A DNA stretch of 64,000 bases from Meiothermus sp. (GTDB lineage: Bacteria > Deinococcota > Deinococci > Deinococcales > Thermaceae): positions 487,501 to 551,500 of the forward strand of contig NZ_BPIK01000001.1 in NCBI RefSeq assembly GCF_026004075.1, read 5' to 3'. A program made the translations under genes and the position numbers. Below the pieces are notes generated by a model that had not been told where the DNA came from, ran no database searches, and worked only from the letters and a program-made list of their open reading frames with translations. Numbering within the stretch: the stretch's first letter is position 1; each line of letters starts with the position of its first letter. Shown in pieces: positions 1-9,553 of this stretch.

Positions 1-66
1 AGGTAATCACGTCCTTCATCGGCTTAGGTGCCAGGGCATCCACCGTGTGCCCGTTCTATCTTGACC
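1..66 (-). rRNA. 23S ribosomal RNA, 5' end (partial)
   Basis: Read on the minus strand, position 66 downward starts GGTCAAG and continues through ACGGTGGATGCC and GCCGATGAAGGACGTG, the conserved 5' end of bacterial 23S rRNA. The gene leaves the window at position 1. No 16S rRNA or spacer tRNA lies upstream; a protein-coding operon begins 250 bp away. Separate 16S and 23S transcription units are known in Thermaceae, and this fits that arrangement. Confidence 0.93.
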
Positions 67-232
67 TTTATTCCCTCCTCAGAGTCGCCCCTGAAGATAA
101 GGTCTATTCCAACCCACCCCATAACACCTCTACCGCTATCGCAAATAGAAGCCTGGGATGGACTTCCTTCCTTCCTCTACAGCCCCTTTTTCATGATCCT
201 CGCGCCTGACTTCGTATCGCGGCGCAACGAAG

Positions 233-261
233 AGAGTACCGAATACCCTAAAATCTGTCAA
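233..261 (-). promoter_or_regulatory. Promoter of the 23S rRNA unit
   Basis: On the minus strand there is a perfect -35 TTGACA (256-261), a 17-nt spacer and a -10-like TACTCT (233-238). It is placed about 165 nt upstream of the mature 23S 5' end, as expected for an independently transcribed rRNA unit with a processed leader. The -10 matches consensus at only three of six bases. Confidence 0.7.
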
Positions 262-272
262 CACCTCTGAGT

Positions 273-302
273 AAAAAAGTGCAGGGATGTACAACTCCCC
301 GC
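273..302 (-). terminator. Terminator of the chemosensory operon
   Basis: On the minus strand GCGGGGA pairs with TCCCTGC (one G-U pair) around an 8-nt loop and is followed by ACTTTTTT. It sits 17 nt after the last gene of the operon and just before the 23S rRNA promoter, so it would separate the two units. Confidence 0.7.
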
Positions 303-318
303 AACGGGAAAAGCCTAC

Positions 319-1215
319 CTAACCGCTTAAAGCGGCTTTGAGTTGGGGCATTTGCTTTAGCACCAGGTAGCGAATTACACCCGTTCCACCGGTACCACGC
401 AGTATGAGCGCCAGCGATGACTTATCGCCAATGCGGTTGATGATAAGGGTTTTCCCAAGATACTCGAGGTTCAGGCTTTGGACTGAGGAGAGATGGTATT
501 TTTCGCCCATAACATTGCTGATGGATAAAAGCGTGTGTACATAAGTCGCCAGCAGCTCAGGCTCGTCTAGGGTTTGCCCTAGCCAGGTTATTAACTGGCC
601 TGTACTATCAATCACAAAAACACTTTCGATCTCGGGCTTGTCCAAAAATGGCTTGAGCTCGTCCAACAAATTTGGGGCGGGCGGGGTCTTTAAGGGCTTA
701 GGAACACTTTGTGGAGAGGGTTCCTGATTGGCAAGACTGGGAACAGGTGGAGGTGGGGCGAAAGGCTCGGCTGGTGTGGGGGATGGTGTGGTGACAGGAT
801 TCGATATTGACACCGCCTCATCAACGGCCAAGAACGACTGCTTGACAGCGTTAAGCGCTCGCTCAACTTTGGGGAAGAGATCGTCGGGTGTAAAGGGTTT
901 AGAGACCACATCGAAGGCTCCGGCTTGTTGGGCCTGGGTTATTACACCTTCGTTGATGATGCCGGAAATTAGAATCACCGGTATGCTTTTAGTGGAAGCC
1001 CGCATTTTGATCATCTGACATAGTTCAAAGCCGCTCATACCGGGCATCACTACGTCGGCGATGATCAGGTTGGGGGCGCTGTGGTTGATCGCCTCGAGGC
1101 CTTTTTCGGCAGATTCGCTGGTCGTGACAATCAGTCCACGGGACGCCAACAGCTTCTCGAGCACCTTTCGTACGCTGGTGCTGTCATCAACAACTAGGAC
1201 TTTGGCTCCTTGCAT
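319..1215 (-). CDS. Response regulator with C-terminal Roadblock/LC7-like domain
   Basis: 298 aa. Residues 4-122 form a receiver domain with the acidic pair D10/D11, phospho-acceptor D54 (in IIADVVMP) and the conserved lysine in VVSKPF. A Pro-rich linker (about 135-175) leads to a C-terminal domain (about 185-295) that resembles Roadblock/LC7 (MglB-like) folds, which bind small Ras-like GTPases. The frame is open further upstream, but the ATG at 1215 is preferred because it starts exactly at the receiver fold and has AGGGTG upstream. It is the last gene of the chemosensory operon, 180 nt after the PATAN gene, and may also have its own promoter. Inference: a phospho-output of the CheA kinase that could control polarity or a GTPase. 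The receiver is certain, the Roadblock call is moderate. Confidence 0.8.
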   Translation of the reverse strand: MQGAKVLVVDDSTSVRKVLEKLLASRGLIVTTSESAEKGLEAINHSAPNLIIADVVMPGMSGFELCQMIKMRASTKSIPVILISGIINEGVITQAQQAGAFDVVSKPFTPDDLFPKVERALNAVKQSFLAVDEAVSISNPVTTPSPTPAEPFAPPPPVPSLANQEPSPQSVPKPLKTPPAPNLLDELKPFLDKPEIESVFVIDSTGQLITWLGQTLDEPELLATYVHTLLSISNVMGEKYHLSSVQSLNLEYLGKTLIINRIGDKSSLALILRGTGGTGVIRYLVLKQMPQLKAALSG

Positions 1216-1283
1216 AAGCACCCTAATGGTAGGGCCATCACAGGCTTTACCCAGTGATGTGTGACCATTACGGGTACAACATA

Positions 1284-1328
1284 TTTTGCCGCTCAAACTG
1301 ACTTTTGCCGCCAGCATTGACGGCAAAA
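1284..1328. repeat. Three TTTTGCCG half-sites upstream of the receiver-Roadblock gene
   Basis: TTTTGCCGC occurs at 1284-1292 and 1303-1311 as a direct repeat with 19-bp spacing. The inverted CGGCAAAA occurs at 1321-1328 and forms an 8-bp inverted repeat with the second copy. The 180-nt gap holding it is unusually long for this operon. It could be an operator or an RNA hairpin. No T-tract supports a terminator in either direction. Confidence 0.35.
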
Positions 1329-1395
1329 AGCTAGTCCTGTGCCTTTTTTGAATTTCGTAGAGACTACCAGATTCTTTTCGAGAACCACTCTAGAT

Positions 1396-2133
1396 CTAAT
1401 TGATTCGCTGCTGGCGGTGATCCATTTCAACGGCAAGGGAGAGCAGCAGTTGATCGGTGCTTTTGCGTATGGTAACGGGTTCCAAAAAGAAGTCGGCTTC
1501 GGTTAGGGGCTCGAAGCGAAAGTGACCGGTAGGATGATTTTCGACCTGGAGCAGTAGGTGCAGTACGGCATCCTCGCCACTTTTTCCTGCGTACTCGGCG
1601 TGGATGAGCTGTCCTTTGCTAAACAGCCAACTGGCACTATCACCCTGAAGCTCGACCCGAAGCCGTCCGGTTTTGGCGGACTTGGCCAGCCACTGGGCTA
1701 GCTCGAACAGGCTCATATCGCCTAACTGCCCTTGTATGCCTTGATGCGCTACGGGATTGGTGGGCTCACTGATATAAGTTTTGCGGGTGAGCTCGAGGAT
1801 CAGTTTATATGCACTCCGAACCACCTCCGCAGCCGGGGTATCTGGGGGCAAGACCAGGTCGAGGTCGCCAACCTGGGTCGGGGTGGTATCGCTGAGTAGA
1901 ACAAAAGGAACTAAAGCAAGCTGGGGGTCGGAACGCACCATATCGAAGAATTCCGCCCCTGTTAGGTCGCTTAGTGAGGCCGTGCTAACGATCACATCGG
2001 GGCGGTGGCGCTCCAACAGGGTCATGGCGTAAAGAGCACTATCCTCGACCTGGGCATCAAACCCCGACAGCGTAAAGCTGTCTTTGAGCGCGATGCCACG
2101 CTTGGGTTGACCGGTCAGGATCAGGGCTTTCAT
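1396..2133 (-). CDS. Degenerate receiver plus PATAN/DUF4388 domain protein
   Basis: 245 aa. The N-terminal 120 residues fold like a receiver, but the acidic pair is missing (ALILTGQPKRG) and the phospho-acceptor position reads PDVIVST, without aspartate, so it is probably a pseudo-receiver. Residues about 131-240 match the PATAN/DUF4388 pattern (GQLGDMSLFELAQWL, then SWLFSKGQLIHAEY), a domain found in two-component and gliding systems. The start ATG has AAGGAG 8 nt upstream. It lies between cheA and the receiver-Roadblock gene. Inference: a phosphorylation-independent output or scaffold. PATAN proteins act next to pilus-type chemosensory systems in cyanobacteria and Deinococcota. Confidence 0.78.
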   Translation of the reverse strand: MKALILTGQPKRGIALKDSFTLSGFDAQVEDSALYAMTLLERHRPDVIVSTASLSDLTGAEFFDMVRSDPQLALVPFVLLSDTTPTQVGDLDLVLPPDTPAAEVVRSAYKLILELTRKTYISEPTNPVAHQGIQGQLGDMSLFELAQWLAKSAKTGRLRVELQGDSASWLFSKGQLIHAEYAGKSGEDAVLHLLLQVENHPTGHFRFEPLTEADFFLEPVTIRKSTDQLLLSLAVEMDHRQQRIN

Positions 2134-2205
2134 CGAAAAAACTCCTTTTTCAAGGGAGTCTCACAGCAAGCAAGTGGATTTGGGAGGAACCTGAAACGCA
2201 TATAG

Positions 2206-4950
2206 CTAGATCTCTCGCAAGAACTGTTCCAATTCTACCTCGTCGGCAGGCTTGGTCAGGTAGGCATTTGCACCAAGTTCGATGGCGAGGTCGCGGTGCT
2301 TGGCCGAAGCCCTTGTGGTCAATACGGCAATGGGCAGATGGGCGAGGCCGGGGCGGCGGCGCACCTCCTCTAACAGCTCGAAGCCGGACATGCGGGGCAT
2401 CTCGAGGTCGGTCACCACAGCCTGGAATGGCTGTTGCTCCAGTAGCTCGAGGGCCTCTTGGCCGTCCGACGCGGTAACCACCTGGTGGCCAGCTTTACGT
2501 AGCATCTGGGCTACTATTTTGCGAACCGAAAGTGAGTCATCGACCAGCAACACAGGCAGGTGTCGGCTGGCTGGGGTTTCAATGCGAGCCTGGATGGGCA
2601 AAGGGGCGCTCAGGCTTAGCAGACCGCTTGGACTCAACACCAGAACTACCTGGCCGGTAGCTGAAACAGTTGCGCCAATCAGATGGGGCAGCTCGGAAAG
2701 AGGCGCGGCGAGGGGCTTAACCAGGGCTTGTTGCAACCCAATAAAGCGCTCGACAGCCAGAGCTACCAAGGTGCCGCCACGCCCCTCCACTACGGCCAGC
2801 GTATACTCCTCTTGCTCGGCAGGGGGTAGGCCCAGTAGTTCGCTGAGATGCTTGATGGGGAGGGCGCTTCCCTCGTGGATCACCTCCTGCTGGCCAGAGG
2901 GCGCGGTGAGCAGGGTTACCAGACTCTCACGCGGTAAGGCAAAGGTTTGCCCACCGCTTTGAAGCAGCAGGATGTCTGAGACTGCCAGGTTCTGCGGAAC
3001 CTTTAGGCGGAAAGTGGTACCCAGACCGCTGCGGGTTTCGACGGCCAGATCGCCACGCAGGCGGCGGATGATGGTGGCTACGGCGTCCAGCCCCACCCCC
3101 CGCCCGGCCACATCCGATACTGCCGAGGCGGTGGAAAGGCCGGGGAGGAAGATAAGCTCCACCGCTTCTTCTGGGCGCAGAGCCTCTACCTGGGCCTGCG
3201 TACGCAAGCCCTTTTCCACAGCTTTTTGTTTGATGGCCTCGAGGTCGATGCCGCGGCCATCGTCGCTGATTTCCAGTATCAGGTTACTGCGCTGTTGCTG
3301 GGCGCGAATGGTCAGGATGCCCTTAGGCGTTTTGCCAGCAGCCAGGCGCTCGGCGGGGCTTTCTATGCCGTGAATTACGGCGTTGCTAACCAGGTGGAGC
3401 AGCGCCTCCGAAAGACCATCGAGCAGTACGGAGTCAACCTCGACCTGTTCGCCCTGCAACTGTATATGCACCTGCTTCTCGCCAGCTATCTGTTGTACTT
3501 GACGTGTAATTCGGGTGTAGAAACGCCCTATGGGCACCAGGCGAGCCCGGCCTACTTCTCCGCGCAAGTCTTGCGTAAGCTTGCCAAACAGCTCGGTTTC
3601 TTGCCGAAAGGCCTTGATCTGGTCACTGAGGGCATTTTGCACCTCGGCCAGGTCGCTGGTCATCTCCTGGATGGAGCGGGCCAGGATGTTAAGGTCGTCG
3701 TAGCGATCGAACTCGAGCTCGGAAAAAAGCTCCTGTACGGTTTTGCCCAGGGTGCTCTGGGCCTGGGGCGTTTGAGCTTCTTTGGCAAGGGCGAGACGTG
3801 GATTAAGGTAGCGAGCTTCAAAGTCTGCAGTGGTGCGCTCGAGCCGTTGGCGGGCTGCCTCCAACAGTTGATCCATCTCCTCGAAGCGCCGGGCCAGCAG
3901 TTCCAAGCGCGAATGCGCTACGAGGGTTTCACCAGCCAGGTTGAGCAGGGTATCCAGACGCTCGAGGCTCACCCGTACCGATGTGCTCTGGCCGGGCCGA
4001 GCTGGCGTTGCTGGAGTGGGTGGGGCAGATGGTGTGGGGCTAGCAGGGGTAGGCGCTGGAGCTTCTTTATCTAGCAGGTGGGCCAGGCGGCCCTGTAACT
4101 CAAAGAGCCGGTGATGAAGGGTCTGGGTGGCCAGGGGGTCTTTGCCTTCGGCTACCATCAGCATCTGGCCCAGCACCTGCGACCCCTCCAGAATGAGCTG
4201 TGCAATTGGATCACTCCAGGTTTGCTGCCCCTCGCGTACCGCCACCATGAGGTCTTCGAGCTGGTGGGCCAAGGCTCCAATGGGCTTGCAGCCCACCGAG
4301 TAGGCGGCTCCCTTGACCGTGTGCATAGCCCGGAACAAAGCCCGCAGGTGCTCTCCGCTCTCGTCCCCTTTTTGCAAGCTGACCAGGGTGTTGGCGACAA
4401 GCTCGAGGTTCTCGAGGGTCTCTGGCGCAAAAAACTCCCAGAACTCGGCGTTTTGCCGATAGAAGTTTTGCAACTCTTCCACCACTCCTACCTGGGATGG
4501 GGGAGGCTCGAGGGCTGCTGCTTCGGGGGGCTCGAGGCTATCCACTGCAAAGGCCTCGGGGTTGAGGGTCGTAAGCTCCTGGATAAGGTTCGCTGCCCCC
4601 AGGTGGCCTAGCTCGAGGCCCACACGACCTTCCTGGCCGTGGATGGCTATGTTTTCCAGCGCAGTAATCAGTACGGCCGTGAGCTGATCGATAAACTCGA
4701 CAACCTTGACCTGCTGTTGCTCGGTGTAGCGGGGGGCGGCCTCCAGGATTCGCTCGGCGAGAGCGCCAAGGTTGGCAATCTGGGGGAAGCCATACAACCC
4801 CGCCGAGCCTTTGAGGCGATGGGCTATGACTACCAGGGGCTCGTGGCGTTTTATGGCCAGGAACTCGGCCGCCTGCTCGAAGACGGCCACGGTTCCCCAG
4901 GCCTCCTCGAGAAAGCTTTGCAACAGATCGGGCGCGGCTGCAGTAGACAT
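2206..4950 (-). CDS. cheA: CheA-type hybrid histidine kinase (two HPt, HATPase, CheW, receiver)
   Basis: 914 aa. The order is HPt1 (1-110, His in AHRLKGSAGLYG), HPt2 (about 160-265, His in MHTVKGAAYS), a Pro-rich linker, the P3 dimerisation region (about 330-480), an HATPase with N, G1 and G2 boxes (NAVIHG, DDGRGID, GRGVGLDAV), a CheW-like P5 domain (about 645-780) and a C-terminal receiver (LPVLLVDDSLSVRK, phospho-acceptor in VVTDLEMP). It would autophosphorylate on receptor signal and pass phosphate to its own receiver and to the CheY proteins. Multiple HPt domains plus a fused receiver are typical of Pil-Chp (ChpA/PilL) kinases. The ATG at 4950 is chosen over a GTG at 4956 because AGGAG is spaced correctly for it. 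Confidence 0.93.
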   Translation of the reverse strand: MSTAAAPDLLQSFLEEAWGTVAVFEQAAEFLAIKRHEPLVVIAHRLKGSAGLYGFPQIANLGALAERILEAAPRYTEQQQVKVVEFIDQLTAVLITALENIAIHGQEGRVGLELGHLGAANLIQELTTLNPEAFAVDSLEPPEAAALEPPPSQVGVVEELQNFYRQNAEFWEFFAPETLENLELVANTLVSLQKGDESGEHLRALFRAMHTVKGAAYSVGCKPIGALAHQLEDLMVAVREGQQTWSDPIAQLILEGSQVLGQMLMVAEGKDPLATQTLHHRLFELQGRLAHLLDKEAPAPTPASPTPSAPPTPATPARPGQSTSVRVSLERLDTLLNLAGETLVAHSRLELLARRFEEMDQLLEAARQRLERTTADFEARYLNPRLALAKEAQTPQAQSTLGKTVQELFSELEFDRYDDLNILARSIQEMTSDLAEVQNALSDQIKAFRQETELFGKLTQDLRGEVGRARLVPIGRFYTRITRQVQQIAGEKQVHIQLQGEQVEVDSVLLDGLSEALLHLVSNAVIHGIESPAERLAAGKTPKGILTIRAQQQRSNLILEISDDGRGIDLEAIKQKAVEKGLRTQAQVEALRPEEAVELIFLPGLSTASAVSDVAGRGVGLDAVATIIRRLRGDLAVETRSGLGTTFRLKVPQNLAVSDILLLQSGGQTFALPRESLVTLLTAPSGQQEVIHEGSALPIKHLSELLGLPPAEQEEYTLAVVEGRGGTLVALAVERFIGLQQALVKPLAAPLSELPHLIGATVSATGQVVLVLSPSGLLSLSAPLPIQARIETPASRHLPVLLVDDSLSVRKIVAQMLRKAGHQVVTASDGQEALELLEQQPFQAVVTDLEMPRMSGFELLEEVRRRPGLAHLPIAVLTTRASAKHRDLAIELGANAYLTKPADEVELEQFLREI

Positions 4951-4958
4951 GACCACTC

Positions 4959-7277
4959 CTAGTCAGGTAGGCGGAAGCGACCCAGGTTTTTAGAAAGCTC
5001 CTGAGCCAACACCCGCATCGCCTCGGCGGACTGCCGTCCTTCCTGGCTTTCGACCCCGGTTTGCTGGGCCGTCTGAGTAATTTTTTGCACTGCCTGGTCG
5101 ACCCGTTCCACCACCGATACCTGGTTTTGGGCCAGGCTCGAGATTTCCTGCGCCAGGCTAGCGGACTGCTCAGCCAGTTTTGCGATTTCCTCGAGGCGGC
5201 TGCCAGCGCTGTTGGCGGTGCTATAGCCGGTTTCCACCTCGCGTACCCCTTCCCGCACCAGCTCAACCACCCGACTAATATCACTCTGCACCTGCTGTAC
5301 CAGGTTATTAACTCGGCTGGTCTCACGGGCCGATTCCTCGGCCAGCTTACGGATTTCATCAGCCACGATGGCGAAGCGGCGACCTGCTGCGCCCGCCCCT
5401 GCGGCCTCGAAGGAGGCGTTGAGGGCCAGCAGGTTGGTTTGTGAGGCGAAGTCCTCGAGCACCTTGGTGATGTTTTCGATCTCGGCAGAACGCTGGGCCA
5501 GCGCCGTAATGTTCTCGGCGATAGCCTGCATCTCCCTACGGATGTCGCTCATGCCTGAGAGGGTCTGGGTTACGGCCTGGCGGCCTAGCTGGGCCGACTC
5601 GAGCGTGCGGCGGGCGGCCTCAGCGGTGATGCTTGCGCTCTGGGCCATCTGACGAATATTTTGAGCCACGACCTGGGTCTGATTTTGTACCCGGACTACT
5701 TCCTGGGCTTGCGAAAGGGCCCCGGCAGCGATAGAGGCCGTGATCTGATCCATCTGCATCGCGTTCTGGTTGACCGACTCTGCTGCCTGCTGCACTGCTT
5801 TGAGCAGATGCGCAATCTCCTCAATGGTTAGGTTTACGGCGTCTACCACGTTGCCGAGCACGTCGTTGGTGACCTGGCCTCGCTTGGTAAGATCACCCTG
5901 GGCAATCTCGGTGGCGACTTCCATGAAACGCCGTACGTTTTCCTGGAGCTGTAAGCTCCGCTGGCGCTCAGCCTCCTGCTGCTCCAGGAGGGAGCGCAGG
6001 GTTAGGATGGACTGGTTCAGGGTTTTACTAACCAGCCCCAACTCGTCGTTGGAGCGAAGGTGGGCCAGGGTGGAAAGATTGCCCTGCCCAAGGTTTTGGG
6101 CCACTGCTGTAAGCTCTCGCACTGGAGCAAGAATCGAGTTCAAAACTCCAACAATTAGCCATGCAGATAGCAGTAGTGTTGCAGCTACGATAAACAAGCT
6201 AAGCACCTGCTGGTTGACCAGCTGTCCCAGGCGCCCATCGAGCAGGTCGTCAAGCTGGTTCAAAGCTGCCGCTTGTACGGCGAAGTAGGCTTCAATGGGG
6301 CGGCTTAGCTGGTCGAGGTACAGGGCGGGCTCGAGGCCAAAACGCTTACTCAATATCTCCCGGCGGGCTAGCTCAACCGCCGATTCGGTGATGGCTTTGG
6401 CCGAGTTGACTTGCTCGCCCAGGCCTTCGCCCAGCGCCGGGTTGGTAGCCAGGGCGTTTTGCACCGAGCGCTCGAGGGCTGCCGTTACCGATGCCACCTC
6501 ACCGAAGCCGGTATCCCGATTGGCCAGCGAGGCCAGAAGCCCGCTCAGTCGCCTTTCTTGCTCTGGGGTTAGCTGCTTGGACTGCAAGGCGATAACCCCA
6601 ATGGCCTGTACCTGACTCAGAGTCTCCATGACCGATTGCAGCCGATAGACCACCGAGTCCACCAGCCAGTAACTTTGCGCGGTTGGATCAAGGATCAGGT
6701 TGGAGCTGATGGCAATTCGCTCGTAAAGCCTTAAAAACTGCCCGATGAGCCGGGTGTGCTCCTGGAAGCTTCGAGTAGGGGAGTGCGGTACAGCCAGTAG
6801 CGTATCCCAACTGGTCTTGAGCGCCTCGAGTCTTTCCCCGATGCCAAAGGAGTCTCCCTCGGCTTGGTTCATCTTGACGAGCAACTGTAGGCCACGGTTT
6901 ATCTCCTCGGCTTTCTGGGTGCGTGGAACAACAAGTTCTTGATTTCCGGACAGGGTGGCCACACTCAGGCTTCGATGCTCGGCCATGGCCTTGATCAGAC
7001 TGCCGGTGCTTTGCAGAAAGATGACCCCCTGCTTTTCAGTTCGTACGAAGTTAATATCGTTGCGCTGCTCGGAAACCAGTGCGAAAAGCAAATAAAAGAT
7101 GGGCAGCAGCAAGGGAACGACCAGCAGTGCCAGCTTATAAGGGACACGGAGTTTGCCAAAGAAGCCGGTATAGGGGGCCTCGAGGGTTTCGGCATCCACC
7201 CGCACCTTGCGGCTTTGGGCACCCAGGAGCCCTACTTGCTTGACTTCTACCTCGCGAAGGTCGCGTTGCAATGCCAT
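4959..7277 (-). CDS. Methyl-accepting chemotaxis protein (second receptor of the operon)
   Basis: 772 aa. A cytoplasmic N-terminus is followed by a membrane helix near residues 50-70, a long periplasmic sensor region, a second membrane helix around 360-385, HAMP-type segments and the signalling hairpin tip (FEAAGAGAAGRRFAIVADEIR). It would relay ligand or surface signals to CheA through CheW. AAAGGA precedes the ATG by 7 nt. It is a paralogue of the receptor upstream: both share a conserved block before the signalling domain ([20 protein letters not shown] here, RVTED in the paralogue). The tip has GAAGRR where the paralogue has GEAGAR. No CheR or CheB gene is nearby. Confidence 0.92.
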   Translation of the reverse strand: MALQRDLREVEVKQVGLLGAQSRKVRVDAETLEAPYTGFFGKLRVPYKLALLVVPLLLPIFYLLFALVSEQRNDINFVRTEKQGVIFLQSTGSLIKAMAEHRSLSVATLSGNQELVVPRTQKAEEINRGLQLLVKMNQAEGDSFGIGERLEALKTSWDTLLAVPHSPTRSFQEHTRLIGQFLRLYERIAISSNLILDPTAQSYWLVDSVVYRLQSVMETLSQVQAIGVIALQSKQLTPEQERRLSGLLASLANRDTGFGEVASVTAALERSVQNALATNPALGEGLGEQVNSAKAITESAVELARREILSKRFGLEPALYLDQLSRPIEAYFAVQAAALNQLDDLLDGRLGQLVNQQVLSLFIVAATLLLSAWLIVGVLNSILAPVRELTAVAQNLGQGNLSTLAHLRSNDELGLVSKTLNQSILTLRSLLEQQEAERQRSLQLQENVRRFMEVATEIAQGDLTKRGQVTNDVLGNVVDAVNLTIEEIAHLLKAVQQAAESVNQNAMQMDQITASIAAGALSQAQEVVRVQNQTQVVAQNIRQMAQSASITAEAARRTLESAQLGRQAVTQTLSGMSDIRREMQAIAENITALAQRSAEIENITKVLEDFASQTNLLALNASFEAAGAGAAGRRFAIVADEIRKLAEESARETSRVNNLVQQVQSDISRVVELVREGVREVETGYSTANSAGSRLEEIAKLAEQSASLAQEISSLAQNQVSVVERVDQAVQKITQTAQQTGVESQEGRQSAEAMRVLAQELSKNLGRFRLPD

Positions 7278-7288
7278 AGTGAATTCCT

Positions 7289-9553
7289 TTAGGCGGGCAG
7301 CCGGAAGCGGGTCAGGCTTCGGCTGAGCTGTTGGGCTAGGACTTGCAGCTCTTCCGCGATCTGGCGGCCTTTGCGGCTTTCCTGGTCGGTTTGTAGGGCG
7401 GTGTCGTAGATATCCTGCACCACACTGGTTACTTCTTCCACTCGAGCCACCTGTTCCTGAGCAGCCTGAGCGACGAAACGAGCAGCCTCGGCGGATTGCT
7501 GAGCCAGAGCGGCAATTTGCTCGAGCTTGCTTCCGGCCTCGGTGGCAATACGATAGCCTTGCTCCACCTCGCGGGTACCGCCTTCTACCGAGATCACCAC
7601 ACCCTGAATTTCAGTTTGAATACCCTTGACCAGCAGGTTAACGCGCTGGGCAGCCCGGGCCGAGTCCTCGGCCAGCTTACGCACCTGATCGGCCACAACT
7701 GCGAAACGAGCCCCGGCCTCACCTGCACCCGCGGCCTCGATGGCGGCGTTAAGAGCCAGCAGGTTGGTTTGCTTGGCAATGCGCGAGATGGTGTCTACCA
7801 CTTCGGAAATTTCAAGCGAGCGATCGGAGAGCCCCTTGATGCTCTTGGAGATGCTTTGCACTTCGCGTCGAATGTTCTGCATGCCGCTGAGAGTGTTTTG
7901 TACGGCGTCCTGACCCTCCAGGGCAGCTTCTTTAGCCTGCATGACCAGCTCGGAGCCCTGCACGATTTGCTCGGCCATGCTGCGGATGGAGTCGGTGGTA
8001 TCGAGCGCCTCAATGCGGGCCCGGGCCGAAAGCTCGGCCTGTGACTCGGCTTTTTCTTGCACGGCTGCAGAGCTTTGGGCCATTTGCGCGGCGCCCTGGT
8101 TAACCATCTCAGCGGCGGATTGTACCTGCTTGAGCAGATAAGCGATTTCTTCGATGGTTAGGTTTACCGCGTCTACCACGTTGCCCAGCACGTCCTCGGT
8201 TACGCGCCCGCGCTTGGTCAGGTCGCCCTGGGCGATATCCATGGCTACGTTCAAGAAAGCCCCGATGTTTTCTTGCAATAGCTGGCTTTGGCGAAGCTGC
8301 TCGGCGTCGGCCTCGGCCTTGGCCTTGAGCTGCACTACGGTGTCGTTGAAAGTACGGGCCAGCGAGCCCAGCTCGTCAGAGGATTGTATGGGCACCTGTA
8401 CCCCCAGATCGCCCTTACGCAGGCGCAGAGAGGCGTTAAACAACTGCCCTACCGGGCCTGTAATTGAGCGAACTACGGCCCCCACAATTCCCAGCGCCAG
8501 CGTTAGGGCCAGCGCGATCATTATAAATAGCACAGCCTGCCCGCGCTGGACTTGCTGCCATTCCTGCAGGGCATTATTTCTCAATACCTGTAAGGCGTTT
8601 TGCTTGTGCTCTGTGAGGCTGCTGTCGATCTGGTTGAAGGTGCTGCCATACTCTCTTGGACGAAGCGTAGGGCGAGCAGTAGCTAGAATGGAGTTAGTAA
8701 CGAAACTACTAATGAAGTCTATTTCTGTGATGACTTGCTCAGTCTGCTGGGTTATTGCTTCCAAGCCGCGAACCTGCCCCAAGTTGCTCTGGGTCAGGGC
8801 CAGCAGGGTGTCCTCGGTTTGCTTAGATACTCGCTCGAGCAAGTTAATAATTTGCTCCCGCTCGTAAATCAAAGCTGAACCTCGAGCCAGTACCTCCATG
8901 CCCAAGAAGCGCAACTCAGCCAGGTTTTCATGCAGCTCGGGTAGATGCCGTAGGGTGATTTCAGTGAGAAGAAATGTTTCTTTGCTGGTATTCAACAACA
9001 TTCCTGAAGACAGGCTCAGCTTTTCGAGGGTTTGTTGGAGTTGCCCAATTGCCTGGTGGTGCATCTCAAACAGGGCGTTGTTGCCGGCAGCTAGGTTTTG
9101 GTTTTTTATCCTGGCCCAGCTTTGACTAAAATTGGAAATCGACTCGGCGATGCCAAAGCGATCCTGCGTGCCCTCGTTAAGCTGCACGAGCCGTGCTAGG
9201 GCACCATCTACATCGGTAGCTTCTTTGACCAGGTCAACCTTGCTACCTAGGAGCCGGTTATCCAAGCTGTAGCGGCGGTGCTCCCCTACTTGCTGGATGA
9301 CGTTGGTAAGCGCTTGGGCCAGCTGGTATCCCAGTAGCTGGTTGTAAACGAGCTCGTTTTGGCGTTTCTCGAGGAAATATAAGATTGAAATAGGTACGGC
9401 GCTTACAGCCGAGAAAGCTAAGACAATCAAAAGGAGTTTCTGCCAAATTTTTAGCGACCCCAGCAACCCGCCCGAGGGTAACAGCTGGGTGGGTGCAACC
9501 GGCGTGAAACGGCGGGCCGGGCGAGTGATTGTTTTTGGGCTGCCACGAGTCAT
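7289..9553 (-). CDS. Methyl-accepting chemotaxis protein (first receptor of the operon)
   Basis: 754 aa. Membrane helices lie at about 40-62 and 345-368, bounding a roughly 280-residue periplasmic helical sensor region. HAMP-type segments follow, then the signalling tip ([20 protein letters not shown]) and a coiled-coil return arm. The start ATG overlaps the stop of the MHYT gene by 4 bp (ATGA), so translation is coupled. Both receptors end in the same style (SLTRFRLPA here, NLGRFRLPD in the other), pointing to tandem duplication followed by divergence of the sensor half. Confidence 0.92.
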   Translation of the reverse strand: MTRGSPKTITRPARRFTPVAPTQLLPSGGLLGSLKIWQKLLLIVLAFSAVSAVPISILYFLEKRQNELVYNQLLGYQLAQALTNVIQQVGEHRRYSLDNRLLGSKVDLVKEATDVDGALARLVQLNEGTQDRFGIAESISNFSQSWARIKNQNLAAGNNALFEMHHQAIGQLQQTLEKLSLSSGMLLNTSKETFLLTEITLRHLPELHENLAELRFLGMEVLARGSALIYEREQIINLLERVSKQTEDTLLALTQSNLGQVRGLEAITQQTEQVITEIDFISSFVTNSILATARPTLRPREYGSTFNQIDSSLTEHKQNALQVLRNNALQEWQQVQRGQAVLFIMIALALTLALGIVGAVVRSITGPVGQLFNASLRLRKGDLGVQVPIQSSDELGSLARTFNDTVVQLKAKAEADAEQLRQSQLLQENIGAFLNVAMDIAQGDLTKRGRVTEDVLGNVVDAVNLTIEEIAYLLKQVQSAAEMVNQGAAQMAQSSAAVQEKAESQAELSARARIEALDTTDSIRSMAEQIVQGSELVMQAKEAALEGQDAVQNTLSGMQNIRREVQSISKSIKGLSDRSLEISEVVDTISRIAKQTNLLALNAAIEAAGAGEAGARFAVVADQVRKLAEDSARAAQRVNLLVKGIQTEIQGVVISVEGGTREVEQGYRIATEAGSKLEQIAALAQQSAEAARFVAQAAQEQVARVEEVTSVVQDIYDTALQTDQESRKGRQIAEELQVLAQQLSRSLTRFRLPA

